The notes: generated by a model from the sequence alone, not told the origin. A DNA stretch of 64,000 nucleotides from Methylococcaceae bacterium (GCA_030693065.1 JAUYBL010000038.1:248001-312000), one strand, 5' to 3'; shown: positions 27,033 through 37,261, counted from the stretch's first letter. Numbers and translations: made by a program.

Positions 27033-28520
27033 ATGGGCATCTTAAAAAAACTAGCCTCACAAACAGCCATCTACGGGCTTAGCAGCATTTTTGGCCGTTT
27101 CTTAAATTACTTATTGGTGCCGCTGTATACCTATTACTTTTCGGCCGCGGAATACGGGGTAGTGTCGGAGTTTTATGCCTACGCGGGTTTTTTTTCCGTG
27201 TTGTTGTTATTCGGCTTTGAAACCGGCTATTTTCGGTTTCGTGACAAAGAACAGCCCGAACGTGATGTTGCTTATTCAACTGCGCTGCTATTTATCGTAC
27301 TGATCAATGTGTTTTTTTTGCTGATCATTTTACTTATTAACCAACCTCTTTCCGCGGCGCTGCATTATGCCGACCACCCTGAATATTTGTTGTGTTTTAC
27401 CGCCATCCTGATTTTTGATGCTGTTGCCGCCCTGCCCTTTGCCCGGTTGCGCGCAGAAGATAGAGCCATGCGCTTTGCCAGTATCAAAATTACGGAAATC
27501 TTGATTACAGTTCTACTCAGCCTGTTTTTTATTGCCTACTGTCCCAAAGCCTACGCAGAAAACCCGCAATCTTGGCTTGCTTATGTTTACTATCCGACCA
27601 TTGGCATCGGTTATATCTTCATCGCCAATTTGTTGGCTAGCGTGGTTAAGTTTTTACAACTTAGCCCGCAATTACAAGGCGTTATCTGGGGCTTCGATTG
27701 GGCGCTATTCAAGCGTATGGCAAGATATTCACTGCCAATGGTCGTCATTGGTTTTGCTGGCATCATTAATGAAATGCTCGACCGGGTGCTACTCAAGCAT
27801 TTACTGCCTTACGACTGGCAAACCAACATGAAGTTATTGGGTGTGTACAGTGCCTGTTACAAATTATCTATCCTGATGTCATTGTTTATTCAGGCTTTTC
27901 GTTATGCTGCGGAACCGTTTTTCTTTGCTTATGCCGACAAAAATGACGCCCGTAAGATTTACGCCGTTGTGCTCAAGTTTTTCGTTATTTTCTGCGTATT
28001 CATCTTTTTACTGGTGACGTTGTATATCGATTTCTTTAAGTATTTTGTCGGCGAAGAGTTCCGCGCAGGACTAGACGTGGTGCCTATTTTACTTATGGCA
28101 AATTTATGTCTGGGCATTTACGTCAACCTTTCTATTTGGTACAAATTGACTGATCGAACGCTGCTAGGCGCCTTCGTATCGATCGCTGGTGCGTTGCTGA
28201 CCATTGCCCTCAATATTATCTGGATACCGCAATTTGGTTATATTGGTTCGGCGTGGGCAACGCTGGCGTGTTACAGCAGTATGGCGGTGGCTTCTTATCT
28301 GCTGGGACAACTATTTTACCCGGTGAATTATGAAGTAAAGCGCTTGCTGGCTTATATTGGTTTAGGCGTAGCGATATATTTTGCCTATAAGCATTTGCAG
28401 TTTATTAACGACTGGCCGCCCGGGCTGTTATCATCAACTTTGTTATTACTTTATTTACTTACCGCGACTCTCTTTGAAGGGCGATCAATCAGGCGGGCCA
28501 TCGCTAGCCAACCAAATTGA
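27033..28520 (+). CDS. Polysaccharide flippase (MOP/Wzx-like membrane protein)
   Basis: A 495-residue inner-membrane protein with about 12-14 hydrophobic helices, beginning MGILKKLASQTAIYGLSSIFGRFLNYLLVPLYT cut across the typical oligosaccharide-flippase start. Such proteins move lipid-linked oligosaccharides across the inner membrane for O-antigen, capsule or exopolysaccharide assembly. The mid region RYSLPMVVIGFAGIINEMLDRVLL is the usual second-half repeat start. No glycosyltransferases are adjacent, which is unusual for Wzx. The next gene, cti, starts 12 bases downstream in the same direction, so the two are likely cotranscribed. Confidence 0.85.
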   Translation: MGILKKLASQTAIYGLSSIFGRFLNYLLVPLYTYYFSAAEYGVVSEFYAYAGFFSVLLLFGFETGYFRFRDKEQPERDVAYSTALLFIVLINVFFLLIILLINQPLSAALHYADHPEYLLCFTAILIFDAVAALPFARLRAEDRAMRFASIKITEILITVLLSLFFIAYCPKAYAENPQSWLAYVYYPTIGIGYIFIANLLASVVKFLQLSPQLQGVIWGFDWALFKRMARYSLPMVVIGFAGIINEMLDRVLLKHLLPYDWQTNMKLLGVYSACYKLSILMSLFIQAFRYAAEPFFFAYADKNDARKIYAVVLKFFVIFCVFIFLLVTLYIDFFKYFVGEEFRAGLDVVPILLMANLCLGIYVNLSIWYKLTDRTLLGAFVSIAGALLTIALNIIWIPQFGYIGSAWATLACYSSMAVASYLLGQLFYPVNYEVKRLLAYIGLGVAIYFAYKHLQFINDWPPGLLSSTLLLLYLLTATLFEGRSIRRAIASQPN

Positions 28521-28532
28521 GGTTTTTCTGAC

Positions 28533-30899
28533 ATGATTAGTTTGAACCGGTTTTTATTATTCATTCCATTACTTAGCCTATTACTGATGGCTAATGCAGC
28601 CTTAGCGGATGACATATCACCCGCTGCTATCGAACAAAAACAACAATCTTATATTAATGACATAAAACCCATTCTCGATAACCGCTGTGTTGCCTGCCAT
28701 GGCTGTTATGACTCGCCCTGCCAACTTAAACTCACGGCTTTTGAAGGCCTGGAGCGCGGTGCAAGCAAACATCCCATTTATGACTACGAAAGACTAACAG
28801 CAGTCGAACCCACGCGGCTGTTCATTGATGAAACCACAACAACAGGTTGGCGAAACAAAGAGTTTTTCCCTGTCATCAACGAACAAAATTCCACGCCCGA
28901 AGACAATATCAACAATTCCCTGATTGCTAGATTGCTGCAATTGAAACGCCACCATCCGTTGCCTGAATCTGGCAAATTACCTGCCGAAATAAAGTTGGAT
29001 CTGGATCGAACCCTACAGTGTCCCAACCTGGAAGAATTTGACGGCTATCAAAAAAAGCACCCGCTCTGGGGCATGCCCTATGGCTTACCAACACTTTCTC
29101 AAGAACAAGAAGCCACGTTAATAACCTGGCTCAAACAAGGTGCAAAAAACGACACTCAATTTGCGTTATCACCGGCGGCAACAGCTGAAATCAAAAAATG
29201 GGAAGACTTCTTTAACGGCAATTTCCCTGAAGGCCGTAAGTCGTTAAAGCAACAGCTCACTGCCCGTTATATTTACGAGCATTTATTCATCGGCGATCTG
29301 CATTTTACCGGCCAGCCAAATAATGAGTTTTACAAGTTGGTGCGATCAAAAACACCTTCTGGTCAGTCGATTGATGAATTAAAAAGTGTGCGGCCTTTCG
29401 ACGATCCAGGCGGCAGTTTTTTTTATCGCTTGCGACCTATCATGTCGACCATTGTTGATAAAGATCATTTCGTTTATCAGCTAAGCAACAGCAAAATGCA
29501 GCGGCTACGGCAATTGTTTTTACAAACTGATTACAAAGTTACCGAACTGCCTGGTTACCTGCAAGATGCGGCGGCCAATCCTTTTAAAACCTTTGCGCAG
29601 CTACCGGCAACGTCCCGCTACCAGTTTTTACTGGATGACGCGCAATACTTCTTCTCCGGTTTTATTAAAGGTCCGGTATGCCGTGGGCAAGCGGCTCTCA
29701 ATGTAATCCGCGATCAATTTTGGGTGGCTTTCTTAAAACCTCACCCCGAACTTAATCAGCAAACCACACGCTTTCTGGCAGATAACCACCACACGCTTCG
29801 TATGCCCGCATCCGACGGTGAAAACATTGGCTTTTTAGAATGGCGTGAATTTAACGGCCTACAACAAACCTACCTAAAGAACAAAGAGACTTTTACCCGC
29901 AATCAACTGCCAGGATCCGTTAATCTCGATTCTCTCTGGGATGGTGATGGCCAAAACGAGAATGCCCTGTTAACCGTATTCCGCCATGACGATAATGCCA
30001 CCGTCGTCAAAGGTCTATTAGGTAAGCCGCCGCTAACTGCTTGGGTCGTTGATTATCCGCTCTTTGAACGCATTCATTACCTGCTGGTTGCCGGTTACAA
30101 CGTTTATGGCAGTGCCGGTCATCAAGTCACCACGCGCCTATATATGGACTTTTTGCGCATGGAAGCAGAAAACAACTTCCTAAGATTTATCCCAATCAAA
30201 CAACGCAAAATTCTGCACGATAGCTGGTATGAAGGTATCGACTTAAAAATTTACAATTTTTTTGAGACCCCTGCTTTCAGTAACGAGACAGAACCAGCTA
30301 TTACCTATCAGTCAAGCAATTACAAACAGGAATTTTTTAGCCAGCTACAACAAAAAATAGCCAATGCCGGTGGTAACGCGGACTTAATCAATCATTGCCA
30401 ACAAGCCAGTTGCATGCGCCCAAACACTTCACCAGAGCAACAACAAACCGATGAGATGATGCGTCAACTGGCTAATCTTACCGGCGATCAAATTGCCGCT
30501 TTACCTGAAGTCTCTTTCCTTCGCGTACTGACCAGTAACCCTGAAAACGACTTGGTGTATACCTTAATTCGAAATCGAAAATTATTGAATGTCTCTTTTA
30601 TATTCGCGGAAAATTTAAGGCGTGAACCAGAAAAAGACACGCTTACGGTAGTACCTGGATTTATCGGCAGCTACCCGAATCAATTTTTTGCCGTCCCCAA
30701 ACAACAGCTATCAACATTTATCGAGCATTTACAGCACACACAAACCGAAGCTGAACTAAACTTGTTCTTCGGCCAATATGCGATTCGCCGGACTAATCCT
30801 GAGATCTGGCAAACTTACGATTGGTTTAACAAGAAATATCGGCAACAAAACCCTGAAAGCGCCGGTCTATTTGACATTAGCAGGTATCAAAACCGGTAA
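28533..30899 (+). CDS. cti: Fatty acid cis/trans isomerase
   Basis: A 788-residue periplasmic haem protein that converts cis-unsaturated fatty acids of membrane phospholipids to the trans form, stiffening the membrane under solvent or heat stress. A signal peptide (MISLNRFLLFIPLLSLLLMA, cleavage after ALA near 25) is followed by the c-type haem site CVACH (Cys52, Cys55, His56) within ILDNRCVACHGCYDSPCQL, a family hallmark. Further family blocks are IARLLQLKRHHPLPE, PNNEFYKLVRSKTPSGQ and LVAGYNVYGSAGHQV near 520. Length matches Pseudomonas Cti (about 760). It follows the flippase gene by 12 bases. AGGTTTTTCTGAC before the ATG is a weak ribosome site. Confidence 0.93.
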   Translation: MISLNRFLLFIPLLSLLLMANAALADDISPAAIEQKQQSYINDIKPILDNRCVACHGCYDSPCQLKLTAFEGLERGASKHPIYDYERLTAVEPTRLFIDETTTTGWRNKEFFPVINEQNSTPEDNINNSLIARLLQLKRHHPLPESGKLPAEIKLDLDRTLQCPNLEEFDGYQKKHPLWGMPYGLPTLSQEQEATLITWLKQGAKNDTQFALSPAATAEIKKWEDFFNGNFPEGRKSLKQQLTARYIYEHLFIGDLHFTGQPNNEFYKLVRSKTPSGQSIDELKSVRPFDDPGGSFFYRLRPIMSTIVDKDHFVYQLSNSKMQRLRQLFLQTDYKVTELPGYLQDAAANPFKTFAQLPATSRYQFLLDDAQYFFSGFIKGPVCRGQAALNVIRDQFWVAFLKPHPELNQQTTRFLADNHHTLRMPASDGENIGFLEWREFNGLQQTYLKNKETFTRNQLPGSVNLDSLWDGDGQNENALLTVFRHDDNATVVKGLLGKPPLTAWVVDYPLFERIHYLLVAGYNVYGSAGHQVTTRLYMDFLRMEAENNFLRFIPIKQRKILHDSWYEGIDLKIYNFFETPAFSNETEPAITYQSSNYKQEFFSQLQQKIANAGGNADLINHCQQASCMRPNTSPEQQQTDEMMRQLANLTGDQIAALPEVSFLRVLTSNPENDLVYTLIRNRKLLNVSFIFAENLRREPEKDTLTVVPGFIGSYPNQFFAVPKQQLSTFIEHLQHTQTEAELNLFFGQYAIRRTNPEIWQTYDWFNKKYRQQNPESAGLFDISRYQNR

Positions 30900-30977
30900 A
30901 AAAATTAACAAAGTGTTTCTAACCCTGCCCCGTGTATGTAAGAATGTACCGACAATCATTAGTAGAAGGTGATAGCA

Positions 30978-31286
30978 GTGAATATAATTAATTTGCGCAA
31001 AGAACTACGCAGATCGCAAGAAACTCGTCGAGTTGAAGACAGACGTAAAGTGCCCTACCCATTTGGTACGCCTGAGTGGGAGGAGCATATTAAAAGACAC
31101 TACTTGGCTTGGCCCAAAACTAATCGCCGTGTAGATAACAGACGCAGCAACGAAAGACGCTCACCAGACCGCCGTGAGCAACAACTTACAGAGCAAAGCC
31201 GCTCACTAAAGAAATACGCCAGAGTCTTGTTGACTGCAGAAGAAAGAAAGTTGATTGAAGACTTGTACTTAAGCGATTTGGAATAA
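30978..31286 (+). CDS. Small arginine-rich protein of unknown function
   Basis: A 102-residue protein I do not recognise. The GTG at 30978 is chosen because AGAAGGTGA lies 7-10 bases upstream; an in-frame GTG at 30969 lies inside that site. The sequence is strongly basic and Arg-rich with two similar segments, RRSQETRRVEDRRKV and NRRVDNRRSNERRSPDRRE, around the block YPFGTPEWEEHIKRHYLAWP, and an acidic helical end (LTAEERKLIEDLYLSDLE). No signal peptide or membrane segment is present. The composition would suit nucleic-acid or anionic-surface binding, which is only an inference. A strong terminator follows immediately. Confidence 0.75.
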   Translation: MNIINLRKELRRSQETRRVEDRRKVPYPFGTPEWEEHIKRHYLAWPKTNRRVDNRRSNERRSPDRREQQLTEQSRSLKKYARVLLTAEERKLIEDLYLSDLE

Positions 31287-31314
31287 CTTGCTTAACGCGT
31301 AAGACCAAACACAA

Positions 31315-31348
31315 AATCCGGGGTGCGGTTAGACCCCGGATTTTTTTT
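31315..31348 (+). terminator. Strong intrinsic terminator
   Basis: Stem AATCCGGGGT (31315-31324) and ACCCCGGATT (31333-31342) followed by T8. It ends the transcript of the flippase/cti/small-protein region before mutM. Confidence 0.93.
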
Positions 31349-31372
31349 ACCCCGCCATAACGTCATCCCATC

Positions 31373-32188
31373 ATGCCTGAATTACCCGAAGTCGAAACCA
31401 CCTGCCGAGGCATTTCACCACACATTACCGGCCAAGCGATCCAGCAAGTGATTGTTCGACACCCTCAACTACGCTGGCCGGTACCGGACAATCTTGATCA
31501 AACCTTATCCGGATTGACTATAGAATCCGTTATAAGACGCGCTAAATACCTGCTGTTAAACACGTTTAAAGGAACGTTGATAATACATCTTGGCATGTCA
31601 GGCAGCTTAAGGATTGTGTCCACTACACAGGCACCAGGCAAACACGACCATATTGATTTTATTTTTTCAGCAGATACGGTGCTTAGATACAACGATCCGC
31701 GCCGTTTCGGCTCGGTATTATGGACGACCGTCCCAGCCGAAACGCATCCATTACTTAAAGACTTAGGCCCGGAGCCATTGTCACCCAACTTTAGTGGCGA
31801 CTTGCTTTACAGCTTATCCAGAACGCGAAAAGTATCGGTCAAAACATTCATTATGGACAGTCACATCGTGGTTGGCGTCGGCAATATTTATGCAAATGAA
31901 GCGCTGTTTATGGCAGGTATATCTCCAGCTCGCCAAGCCGGCTTAGTATCGTTGGCGCGTTATCAGCAATTGGCAGAATGCATTCGCGTAGTGTTGCAAC
32001 ATTCCATTGATCAAGGCGGTACGACATTGAGGGATTTTGTTAACGAAGCAGGTAAGCCTGGGTATTTTAAACAACAGCTCCGCGTATACGGCCGCGCTGG
32101 TCAACCCTGTATTAACTGCCAACGGCCATTAACTGAAATTAGACTAGCCAATCGGTCTACAGTCTACTGCAGCGAATGCCAGCACTAA
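31373..32188 (+). CDS. mutM: Formamidopyrimidine-DNA glycosylase
   Basis: A 271-residue bifunctional DNA repair glycosylase and AP lyase that removes 8-oxoguanine and formamidopyrimidines. The N-terminal catalytic residues are intact after Met removal (MPELPEVETTCRG: Pro2, Glu3). The conserved lysine is in GRVLxxx-equivalent RRAKYLLL, and the H2TH region contains VGVGNIYANEALF near 165. The zinc finger at the end is complete: CINCQRPLTEIR ... CSECQH. Length equals E. coli Fpg (269). The short gap after the upstream terminator must contain its promoter. Confidence 0.97.
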   Translation: MPELPEVETTCRGISPHITGQAIQQVIVRHPQLRWPVPDNLDQTLSGLTIESVIRRAKYLLLNTFKGTLIIHLGMSGSLRIVSTTQAPGKHDHIDFIFSADTVLRYNDPRRFGSVLWTTVPAETHPLLKDLGPEPLSPNFSGDLLYSLSRTRKVSVKTFIMDSHIVVGVGNIYANEALFMAGISPARQAGLVSLARYQQLAECIRVVLQHSIDQGGTTLRDFVNEAGKPGYFKQQLRVYGRAGQPCINCQRPLTEIRLANRSTVYCSECQH

Positions 32189-32196
32189 AGAAGTAA

Positions 32197-32439
32197 TCAG
32201 TCTTGTTTGCCATGTATTTCCGCCATTATTTTATCCACTTCTTTTCTAGGCAGATAATCTAAATCCCAGTGGCTAGTAAAGCTTTCTTTTACTCTTCTTC
32301 TACCTGGATGAAGCTGTTTAGGTTCTTCAGGACCCGGTACCGCCGCGGTATTAGTAACAATTTTATTTATGTCACTGACATCATCTGCCAGTTGCTCACT
32401 TTTAATAAGTCTGTATATTTTCGTAATTAGCGCATTCAT
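32197..32439 (-). CDS. Small hypothetical protein
   Basis: An 80-residue frame, convergent with mutM and only 8 bases from its stop. The sequence is hydrophilic, begins MNALITKIYRLIKSEQLADD and contains PGPEEPKQLHPGRRRVKESF and DYLPRKEVDKIMAEIHGKQD. I do not recognise it. No signal peptide or transmembrane helix is seen and the ribosome site (GATGGAAA) is weak. It is kept because its codon composition looks ordinary and there is no better gene on either strand here. Confidence 0.45.
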   Translation of the reverse strand: MNALITKIYRLIKSEQLADDVSDINKIVTNTAAVPGPEEPKQLHPGRRRVKESFTSHWDLDYLPRKEVDKIMAEIHGKQD

Positions 32440-32789
32440 TGCATTTCCATCGGGCTTTGCCCATTACCAGAACTGTTTAAATTCGAACTAGCCTTTGACG
32501 CTTTATTGACCAATAAACCTATATTTAAACTATCCCGGATTTTATTTTAAGCAAGTCAAATCATCGCCCAGCAAAGCAGAAAGGATTTAACCTGAGATTT
32601 ATTGGGAGCATGGATTAACAATCCAGCAAACAGCGTTATGCCAATTTCAGATGTGATTTATGCGAGAAGCTTTGCTATTTATCGGGCGTATAGCCCTAAG
32701 GGGACGTGTCTGAGACATTGGATTAGTCTCAAATATTAGGTTCCGTCATAGTGCAGATTGACTAAGAACGGAACCTAATTTAGGAAGCT
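32440..32789. other. Intergenic region with an 11-bp inverted repeat downstream of aspS
   Basis: No gene found. TTAGGTTCCGT (32736-32746) and ACGGAACCTAA (32768-32778) are perfect inverted arms with a 21-base loop, just beyond the aspS stop on the minus strand. The hairpin could end or stabilise the aspS message, although the T-run after it is weak. A second small pair TGAGAC/GTCTCA lies at about 32711-32730. Confidence 0.55.
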
Positions 32790-34574
32790 TTAAACTTTGT
32801 CTTTTGCGGCAGTTTTTATTAAACGAATACCTAATTCTTTCAATTGCTCATCGCTTACAACGGCTGGCGCGCTTACCAGTGGGCACGCTGCTGATTGCGT
32901 TTTGGGGAAGGCAATCACGTCGCGTATCGAAGTTGATCCGGTCATTAACATAACTAATCTGTCCAAACCGAATGCCAAACCGCCATGTGGAGGCGCGCCG
33001 AATTTCAGCGCATCTAATAGAAAGCCGAATTTTTCTTTGGCTTCATCTTCGCCAATACCTAAAATTTCCAGCACGGTTTGCTGCATCGCACTGCGATTGA
33101 TACGGATTGAGCCACCGCCAACTTCGGTACCGTTCAGCACCAAATCATAAGCGCGTGACAAAGCAGCGCCAGGATTGGCAACCAATTCTTCAACTGAACA
33201 ACTTGGCGCGGTGAATGGATGATGGATCGCGTTGTAGCGGCCCGCCTTTTCATCCCAATCAAACATTGGGAAGTCGACGACCCAAACCGGTTTCCAATCG
33301 CCTTGAGTCAAGTTAAGGTCATGGCCCAGTTTAACGCGTAATGCGCCCATTGCTTCGTTGACGATGCTGGTTTTGTCAGCGCCAAAGAAAATCAAATCGC
33401 CGGTTTGTGCGCCGGTTTTGGTAAGGACTTTGGCCCAAACATCGGCTGGCGCAAATTTGACGATAGGTGATTGCAAGCCTTCAATACCGGCGCTTAAATC
33501 GTTAACTTTGATGTAAGCCAAGCCTTTGGCTCCGTAGATGCTGACGAATTTGGTCAGATCTTCAATGTCTTTACGGCTTAAGTCGCCGCCGTTCGGCAAG
33601 CGTAAAGCGACTACGCGACCTTTAGGATCGTTAGCAGGGCCGGAGAAGACTTTAAAGTCGACGTCTTTCATTTCGTCGGCAATATCAACCAATTCCAACG
33701 GGATACGTAAATCCGGGCGGTCGACACCAAAGCGGGACATCGATTCTTGATAAGTCATGCGTGGGAAAACGTCATCCAGCTTGACGTTGATGACTTTGGC
33801 AAACAGTTGCCGGATCATTTCTTCCATGATGTTCATGATTTCGTCTTCAGTCATGAACGAGGTTTCAATATCCAGCTGGGTGAATTCCGGCTGACGGTCG
33901 GCGCGTAAATCTTCGTCGCGGAAGCAACGCACGACTTGATAATAGCGGTCCATGCCGGCAATCATCAGCATTTGTTTGTACAGCTGCGGTGATTGCGGCA
34001 ACGCGAAAAATGAATTTTCGTGGGTACGACTGGGAACGATATAGTCGCGTGCGCCTTCTGGTGTGGCTTTAGTCAGGTAAGGCGTTTCAATTTCAAAAAA
34101 TTCGTTATCATCCAGGAAGTTTCTTAACACGCGGGTAACATCCCGGCGAACTTTCATTTTCTCCTGCATCGCAGTGCGGCGCAGGTCGATGTAACGGTAG
34201 CGCAAGCGCAGTTCTTCGTTGACTTCGATGTCGCTTTCGATCGGGAATGGTGGTGTTTCTGACTCATTCAACACTTCGATATGAGTGGCCAGCACTTCAA
34301 TTTCGCCGGTACGCATATTGGGATTATGCGTGCCTTCCGGACGACCACGAACCACGCCTTCAATGCGTAAGACATATTCGCTGCGTACATGCTCTGCAAT
34401 GGCAAAGGTATCGGGCGCGTCAGGATCAAATACCACTTGCACCAAACCTTCGCGGTCTCGTAGGTCGATAAAAATAACCCCGCCATGATCGCGGCGCCTA
34501 TGAACCCAGCCGCATAATTGGACCGCTTGATCTGTGTGTTGCTTATTTAATTCTCCGCACTTGTGAGTACGCAT
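32790..34574 (-). CDS. aspS: Aspartyl-tRNA synthetase
   Basis: A 594-residue class II aminoacyl-tRNA synthetase that charges tRNA-Asp. The N-terminal anticodon-binding OB fold includes [21 protein letters not shown] near residue 20. Class II motif 1 is in [26 protein letters not shown], motif 2 in [25 protein letters not shown] near 215 (cut here: [16 protein letters not shown]), and motif 3 in [13 protein letters not shown] near 540. The bacterial GAD insertion is present between motifs 2 and 3. Length matches E. coli AspRS (590). It lies 47 bases downstream of the FmdB-like gene in the same direction, a common gammaproteobacterial pairing. Confidence 0.97.
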   Translation of the reverse strand: MRTHKCGELNKQHTDQAVQLCGWVHRRRDHGGVIFIDLRDREGLVQVVFDPDAPDTFAIAEHVRSEYVLRIEGVVRGRPEGTHNPNMRTGEIEVLATHIEVLNESETPPFPIESDIEVNEELRLRYRYIDLRRTAMQEKMKVRRDVTRVLRNFLDDNEFFEIETPYLTKATPEGARDYIVPSRTHENSFFALPQSPQLYKQMLMIAGMDRYYQVVRCFRDEDLRADRQPEFTQLDIETSFMTEDEIMNIMEEMIRQLFAKVINVKLDDVFPRMTYQESMSRFGVDRPDLRIPLELVDIADEMKDVDFKVFSGPANDPKGRVVALRLPNGGDLSRKDIEDLTKFVSIYGAKGLAYIKVNDLSAGIEGLQSPIVKFAPADVWAKVLTKTGAQTGDLIFFGADKTSIVNEAMGALRVKLGHDLNLTQGDWKPVWVVDFPMFDWDEKAGRYNAIHHPFTAPSCSVEELVANPGAALSRAYDLVLNGTEVGGGSIRINRSAMQQTVLEILGIGEDEAKEKFGFLLDALKFGAPPHGGLAFGLDRLVMLMTGSTSIRDVIAFPKTQSAACPLVSAPAVVSDEQLKELGIRLIKTAAKDKV

Positions 34575-34621
34575 AGTTTGTCCCTGTGTTAAAAAAGTTA
34601 TTGAATCGATTTAGAAGAGTG

Positions 34622-34909
34622 TTAATCGCTTTTAGCGGCACTGCTAGGCGTGCCGACAGGTTTGGGGGTGCTGGAAGAGGCATCGGTGGCTTTGGGGGAT
34701 TCACTGGCAACATTTTTCTTGCTGTTACCCGTTTTAAAGTCAGTTTCGTACCAGCCAGTGCCCTTTAATCTAAAGCCTGCTGCCGATATTTTTTTCATAA
34801 GTTCAGGCTTACTACAAGCCGGGCAGACTATTAACGGCTGATCACTTAGTTTCTGCAGTGCTTCGTGCTCATGGCCGCAGGACTGGCATTGATATTCGTA
34901 AATTGGCAT
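34622..34909 (-). CDS. FmdB-family zinc ribbon protein
   Basis: A 95-residue small regulatory-type protein. The FmdB zinc ribbon is at the N-terminus: MPIYEYQCQSCGHEHEALQK and IVCPACSKPELMKKISAAGF, giving a CxxC...CxxC site. The C-terminal third is low-complexity Ser/Thr/Pro/Ala. Such genes often precede aspS, as here with a 47-base gap, and are probably cotranscribed with it. The family takes its name from a formamidase regulator, but no such role can be inferred here. Confidence 0.9.
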   Translation of the reverse strand: MPIYEYQCQSCGHEHEALQKLSDQPLIVCPACSKPELMKKISAAGFRLKGTGWYETDFKTGNSKKNVASESPKATDASSSTPKPVGTPSSAAKSD

Positions 34910-35093
34910 TGTCTTAATTCCTTTAGAAAAATAATAGCTACGTTAGCAGGGTGTTCCCCCTGTCAAGGCAAGCCAAAGATGGCCGAGTTGAAAAAGGTCA
35001 AATTTTTTTTCAACAACTTAATAGTGTGCTGCGTTAGTTTTTCAAGGCACTTACTATAAAATAGCCAGCCATTTTACAGGCTCACCGTCAACA

Positions 35094-36125
35094 ATGAAAA
35101 CATTAACCCTTACCAGACCGGATGATTGGCACTTACACGTTAGAAACGGCGCTGTTTTAAAAACCGTTATTGCTCACACTGCCAAGCAGTTTGCCCGTGC
35201 CATCATCATGCCCAATCTTAAGCCACCGGTAACTACGGTGCTGCAAGCGCTGGCTTATCGTGAGGAAATACTGCAAGCCATACCTACTGGAATCAATTTT
35301 ACGCCCTTAATGACGTTGTATATGACGGCATCAACGACAATTGAAGAGATCAAGTTAGCCGCCGAATCATCTTATATTCATGCGTTTAAATTATATCCTG
35401 CCGGTGCGACTACCAATTCCGATGCGGGTGTCGCCGATATTAAGACTATTTATCCGCAACTGGCTGCCATGGAAAAGTACAATCTTCCGCTGCTTATTCA
35501 TGGTGAAGTTGTTGATGCTCAGTGTGATATTTTTGACCGGGAACGGGAGTTTGTTGATACCCATCTTGTTGCCATCACACGCGACTTTCCGGCTTTACGG
35601 GTTGTTTTGGAACACGTTACCACTTTTGAAGCAGTGCAATTTGTGCAGTCTGCGAACGCAAATGTTGCGGCAACCATTACCCCGCAACATTTGTTATTTA
35701 ATCGTAATGCTATGTTGGCAGGCGGCATACGCCCGCATTTTTACTGCTTGCCGATTTTAAAACGAGAGCAACATCGCTTGGCATTGGTTACAGCCGCGAC
35801 TAGCGGTAGTAGTAAGTTTTTTTTAGGTACGGACAGTGCGCCGCATCTGACGAAATTAAAAGAAAATGCTTGTGGATGCGCGGGTTGTTACAGCGCCCAT
35901 GCGGCGTTGGAACTGTATGCGCAAGCGTTTGAGGCAGCAGGCGCCCTGGACAAATTAGAAGGCTTTGCAAGTTTTTATGGTGCAGATTTTTATCGACTCC
36001 CCAGAAACTCAGACACTATTACGTTGCTGAAAAACACCTGGAAAGTGCCTGAAAACTATGGGACGGATGGCGTAAACATCACGCCACTGCTGGCAGGTGA
36101 AGAGCTGACTTGGCAATTGCAATAA
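35094..36125 (+). CDS. pyrC: Dihydroorotase (class II)
   Basis: The 343-residue zinc enzyme cyclises carbamoyl-aspartate to dihydroorotate in pyrimidine synthesis. The metal site is visible as [10 protein letters not shown] near residue 11 (HxH), the carboxylated lysine in [17 protein letters not shown] near 100, HGEV near 140, LEHVTT near 177 and GTDSAPH near 250. Length matches E. coli PyrC (348). A promoter may lie in the A/T-rich gap upstream (TTACTATAAAAT near 35050). A terminator follows at 36136. Confidence 0.96.
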   Translation: MKTLTLTRPDDWHLHVRNGAVLKTVIAHTAKQFARAIIMPNLKPPVTTVLQALAYREEILQAIPTGINFTPLMTLYMTASTTIEEIKLAAESSYIHAFKLYPAGATTNSDAGVADIKTIYPQLAAMEKYNLPLLIHGEVVDAQCDIFDREREFVDTHLVAITRDFPALRVVLEHVTTFEAVQFVQSANANVAATITPQHLLFNRNAMLAGGIRPHFYCLPILKREQHRLALVTAATSGSSKFFLGTDSAPHLTKLKENACGCAGCYSAHAALELYAQAFEAAGALDKLEGFASFYGADFYRLPRNSDTITLLKNTWKVPENYGTDGVNITPLLAGEELTWQLQ

Positions 36126-36135
36126 TTTTTACATT

Positions 36136-36172
36136 AAAAAGCCGGAGGCTAAAAGTAGCTCCCGGCTTTTTT
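36136..36172 (+). terminator. Intrinsic terminator of pyrC
   Basis: A/T-flanked stem AAAAAGCCGG and CCGGCTTTTT with additional inner pairing, ending in T6 about 10 bases after the pyrC stop. The A-run makes it usable in both directions. Confidence 0.85.
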
Positions 36173-36184
36173 AGATTAACTAAC

Positions 36185-36322
36185 GGGAACCTCGAAAAAC
36201 CCATTCCGATCATGGTTCGACAAGCTCACCACGAACGGAACTTATTGATTTAAATAGGTCCGTTCGCATTTATGCCCTGTGGGCACTAAGTTTATCGAAG
36301 TGCATGGTTTTTCGAGGTTCCC
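36185..36322. mobile_element. MITE-like element, copy 1 (138 bp)
   Basis: Perfect 17-bp inverted ends GGGAACCTCGAAAAACC (36185-36201) and GGTTTTTCGAGGTTCCC (36306-36322), flanked by a direct TAAC on each side (36181-36184 and 36323-36326). The interior contains the core GGTTCGACAAGCTCACC then ACGAACGG and has no coding capacity. A related copy with different flanks is at 52414-52628. Confidence 0.78.
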
Positions 36323-36334
36323 TAACGTGCCATT

Positions 36335-37129
36335 TTAATGCGTTCTGATTGGTGCGCCGTTATTTAGATCAAACTCTTTATCAATATCGAAAGCCTCGTG
36401 ATCAAGTGGCAATTTGCCATCATGAATTAGATACTCACGTCGCTGAAAATAGGCATTCTTAAAAAATTCGTACCTATCTATTGCCGCCTCAGAGGCTATT
36501 TTTTCTGTACCTAAGTTATCAGCTCTTAGATCTATCGCATTCAGTGTAAATGCTCCCCCGCTAATAGCGCTACCTACGCCACTTTCAATGCCTGGGATAA
36601 CGCCAAAACTTAAGTAAGTAAAAGGATTCATTGCCGCATCACCGACTAATCCACTCACGCCACGGGGTGAACTAGGTCCCAATAAGGGCAATACCAAATA
36701 AGGACCGGCCGGAACGCCCCAAAAACCTAATGTTTGGTCAAAATCTTCGTTGTGTTTAGGTAAATCGATCAAGCTTGCCACATCAACCAAGCCACCGACA
36801 CCCGCGACGGTATTGACTATAAAACGCGAACCATCAAGACCAGTTTGGGTCAGTTTGAATTGTAATAAGTCATTTATGGTGACAGCAATATCGTTAATGT
36901 TGCTGAAAAAATTGCTTACACCTTGATCTACAAATGACGGGGTTATCCATTGATAGCCTTTGGCTATCGGCTTCATGGCATAGTCATCAAGATTATCGTT
37001 AAATGTTTGCACACCTCGATTCCAGTTTTCCAATGGATCTCTGATGTCTCTGGCGCTAGTTGCACACCCACCCAAAGTGCCTGCTAAGGTCAGGCAAACC
37101 AATTGGGTGAGTAATTTTTTCTTATGCAT
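36335..37129 (-). CDS. mlaA: Phospholipid-trafficking lipoprotein MlaA (VacJ)
   Basis: A 264-residue outer-membrane lipoprotein of the Mla pathway, which removes misplaced phospholipids from the outer leaflet. The start at 37129 is set by AGAGGACA 5-6 bases upstream and by the signal peptide MHKKKLLTQLVCLTLAG, with lipobox LGGC and acylated Cys22 or so. Family blocks follow: DPLENWNRGVQTFND, FFSNINDIAVTINDLLQ, RFIVNTVAGVGGLVDVAS, FDQTLGFWGVPAGPYLVLPLLGPSSPR (shortened: GVPAGPYLVLPLLGPS) and NPFTYL. The other Mla genes are not in the window. Confidence 0.94.
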   Translation of the reverse strand: MHKKKLLTQLVCLTLAGTLGGCATSARDIRDPLENWNRGVQTFNDNLDDYAMKPIAKGYQWITPSFVDQGVSNFFSNINDIAVTINDLLQFKLTQTGLDGSRFIVNTVAGVGGLVDVASLIDLPKHNEDFDQTLGFWGVPAGPYLVLPLLGPSSPRGVSGLVGDAAMNPFTYLSFGVIPGIESGVGSAISGGAFTLNAIDLRADNLGTEKIASEAAIDRYEFFKNAYFQRREYLIHDGKLPLDHEAFDIDKEFDLNNGAPIRTH

Positions 37130-37261
37130 GTAGATGTCCTCTGCTTTTGTTATTGTTTTCATTCCAGGTTGCATCGCTTAACATAGCACAGGTGGTCAAA
37201 GTCTTCGAGCAAGCAAGGCCTATTTTTATTTCATTTTATTCCGGGTCGGACAGTCTCATAC

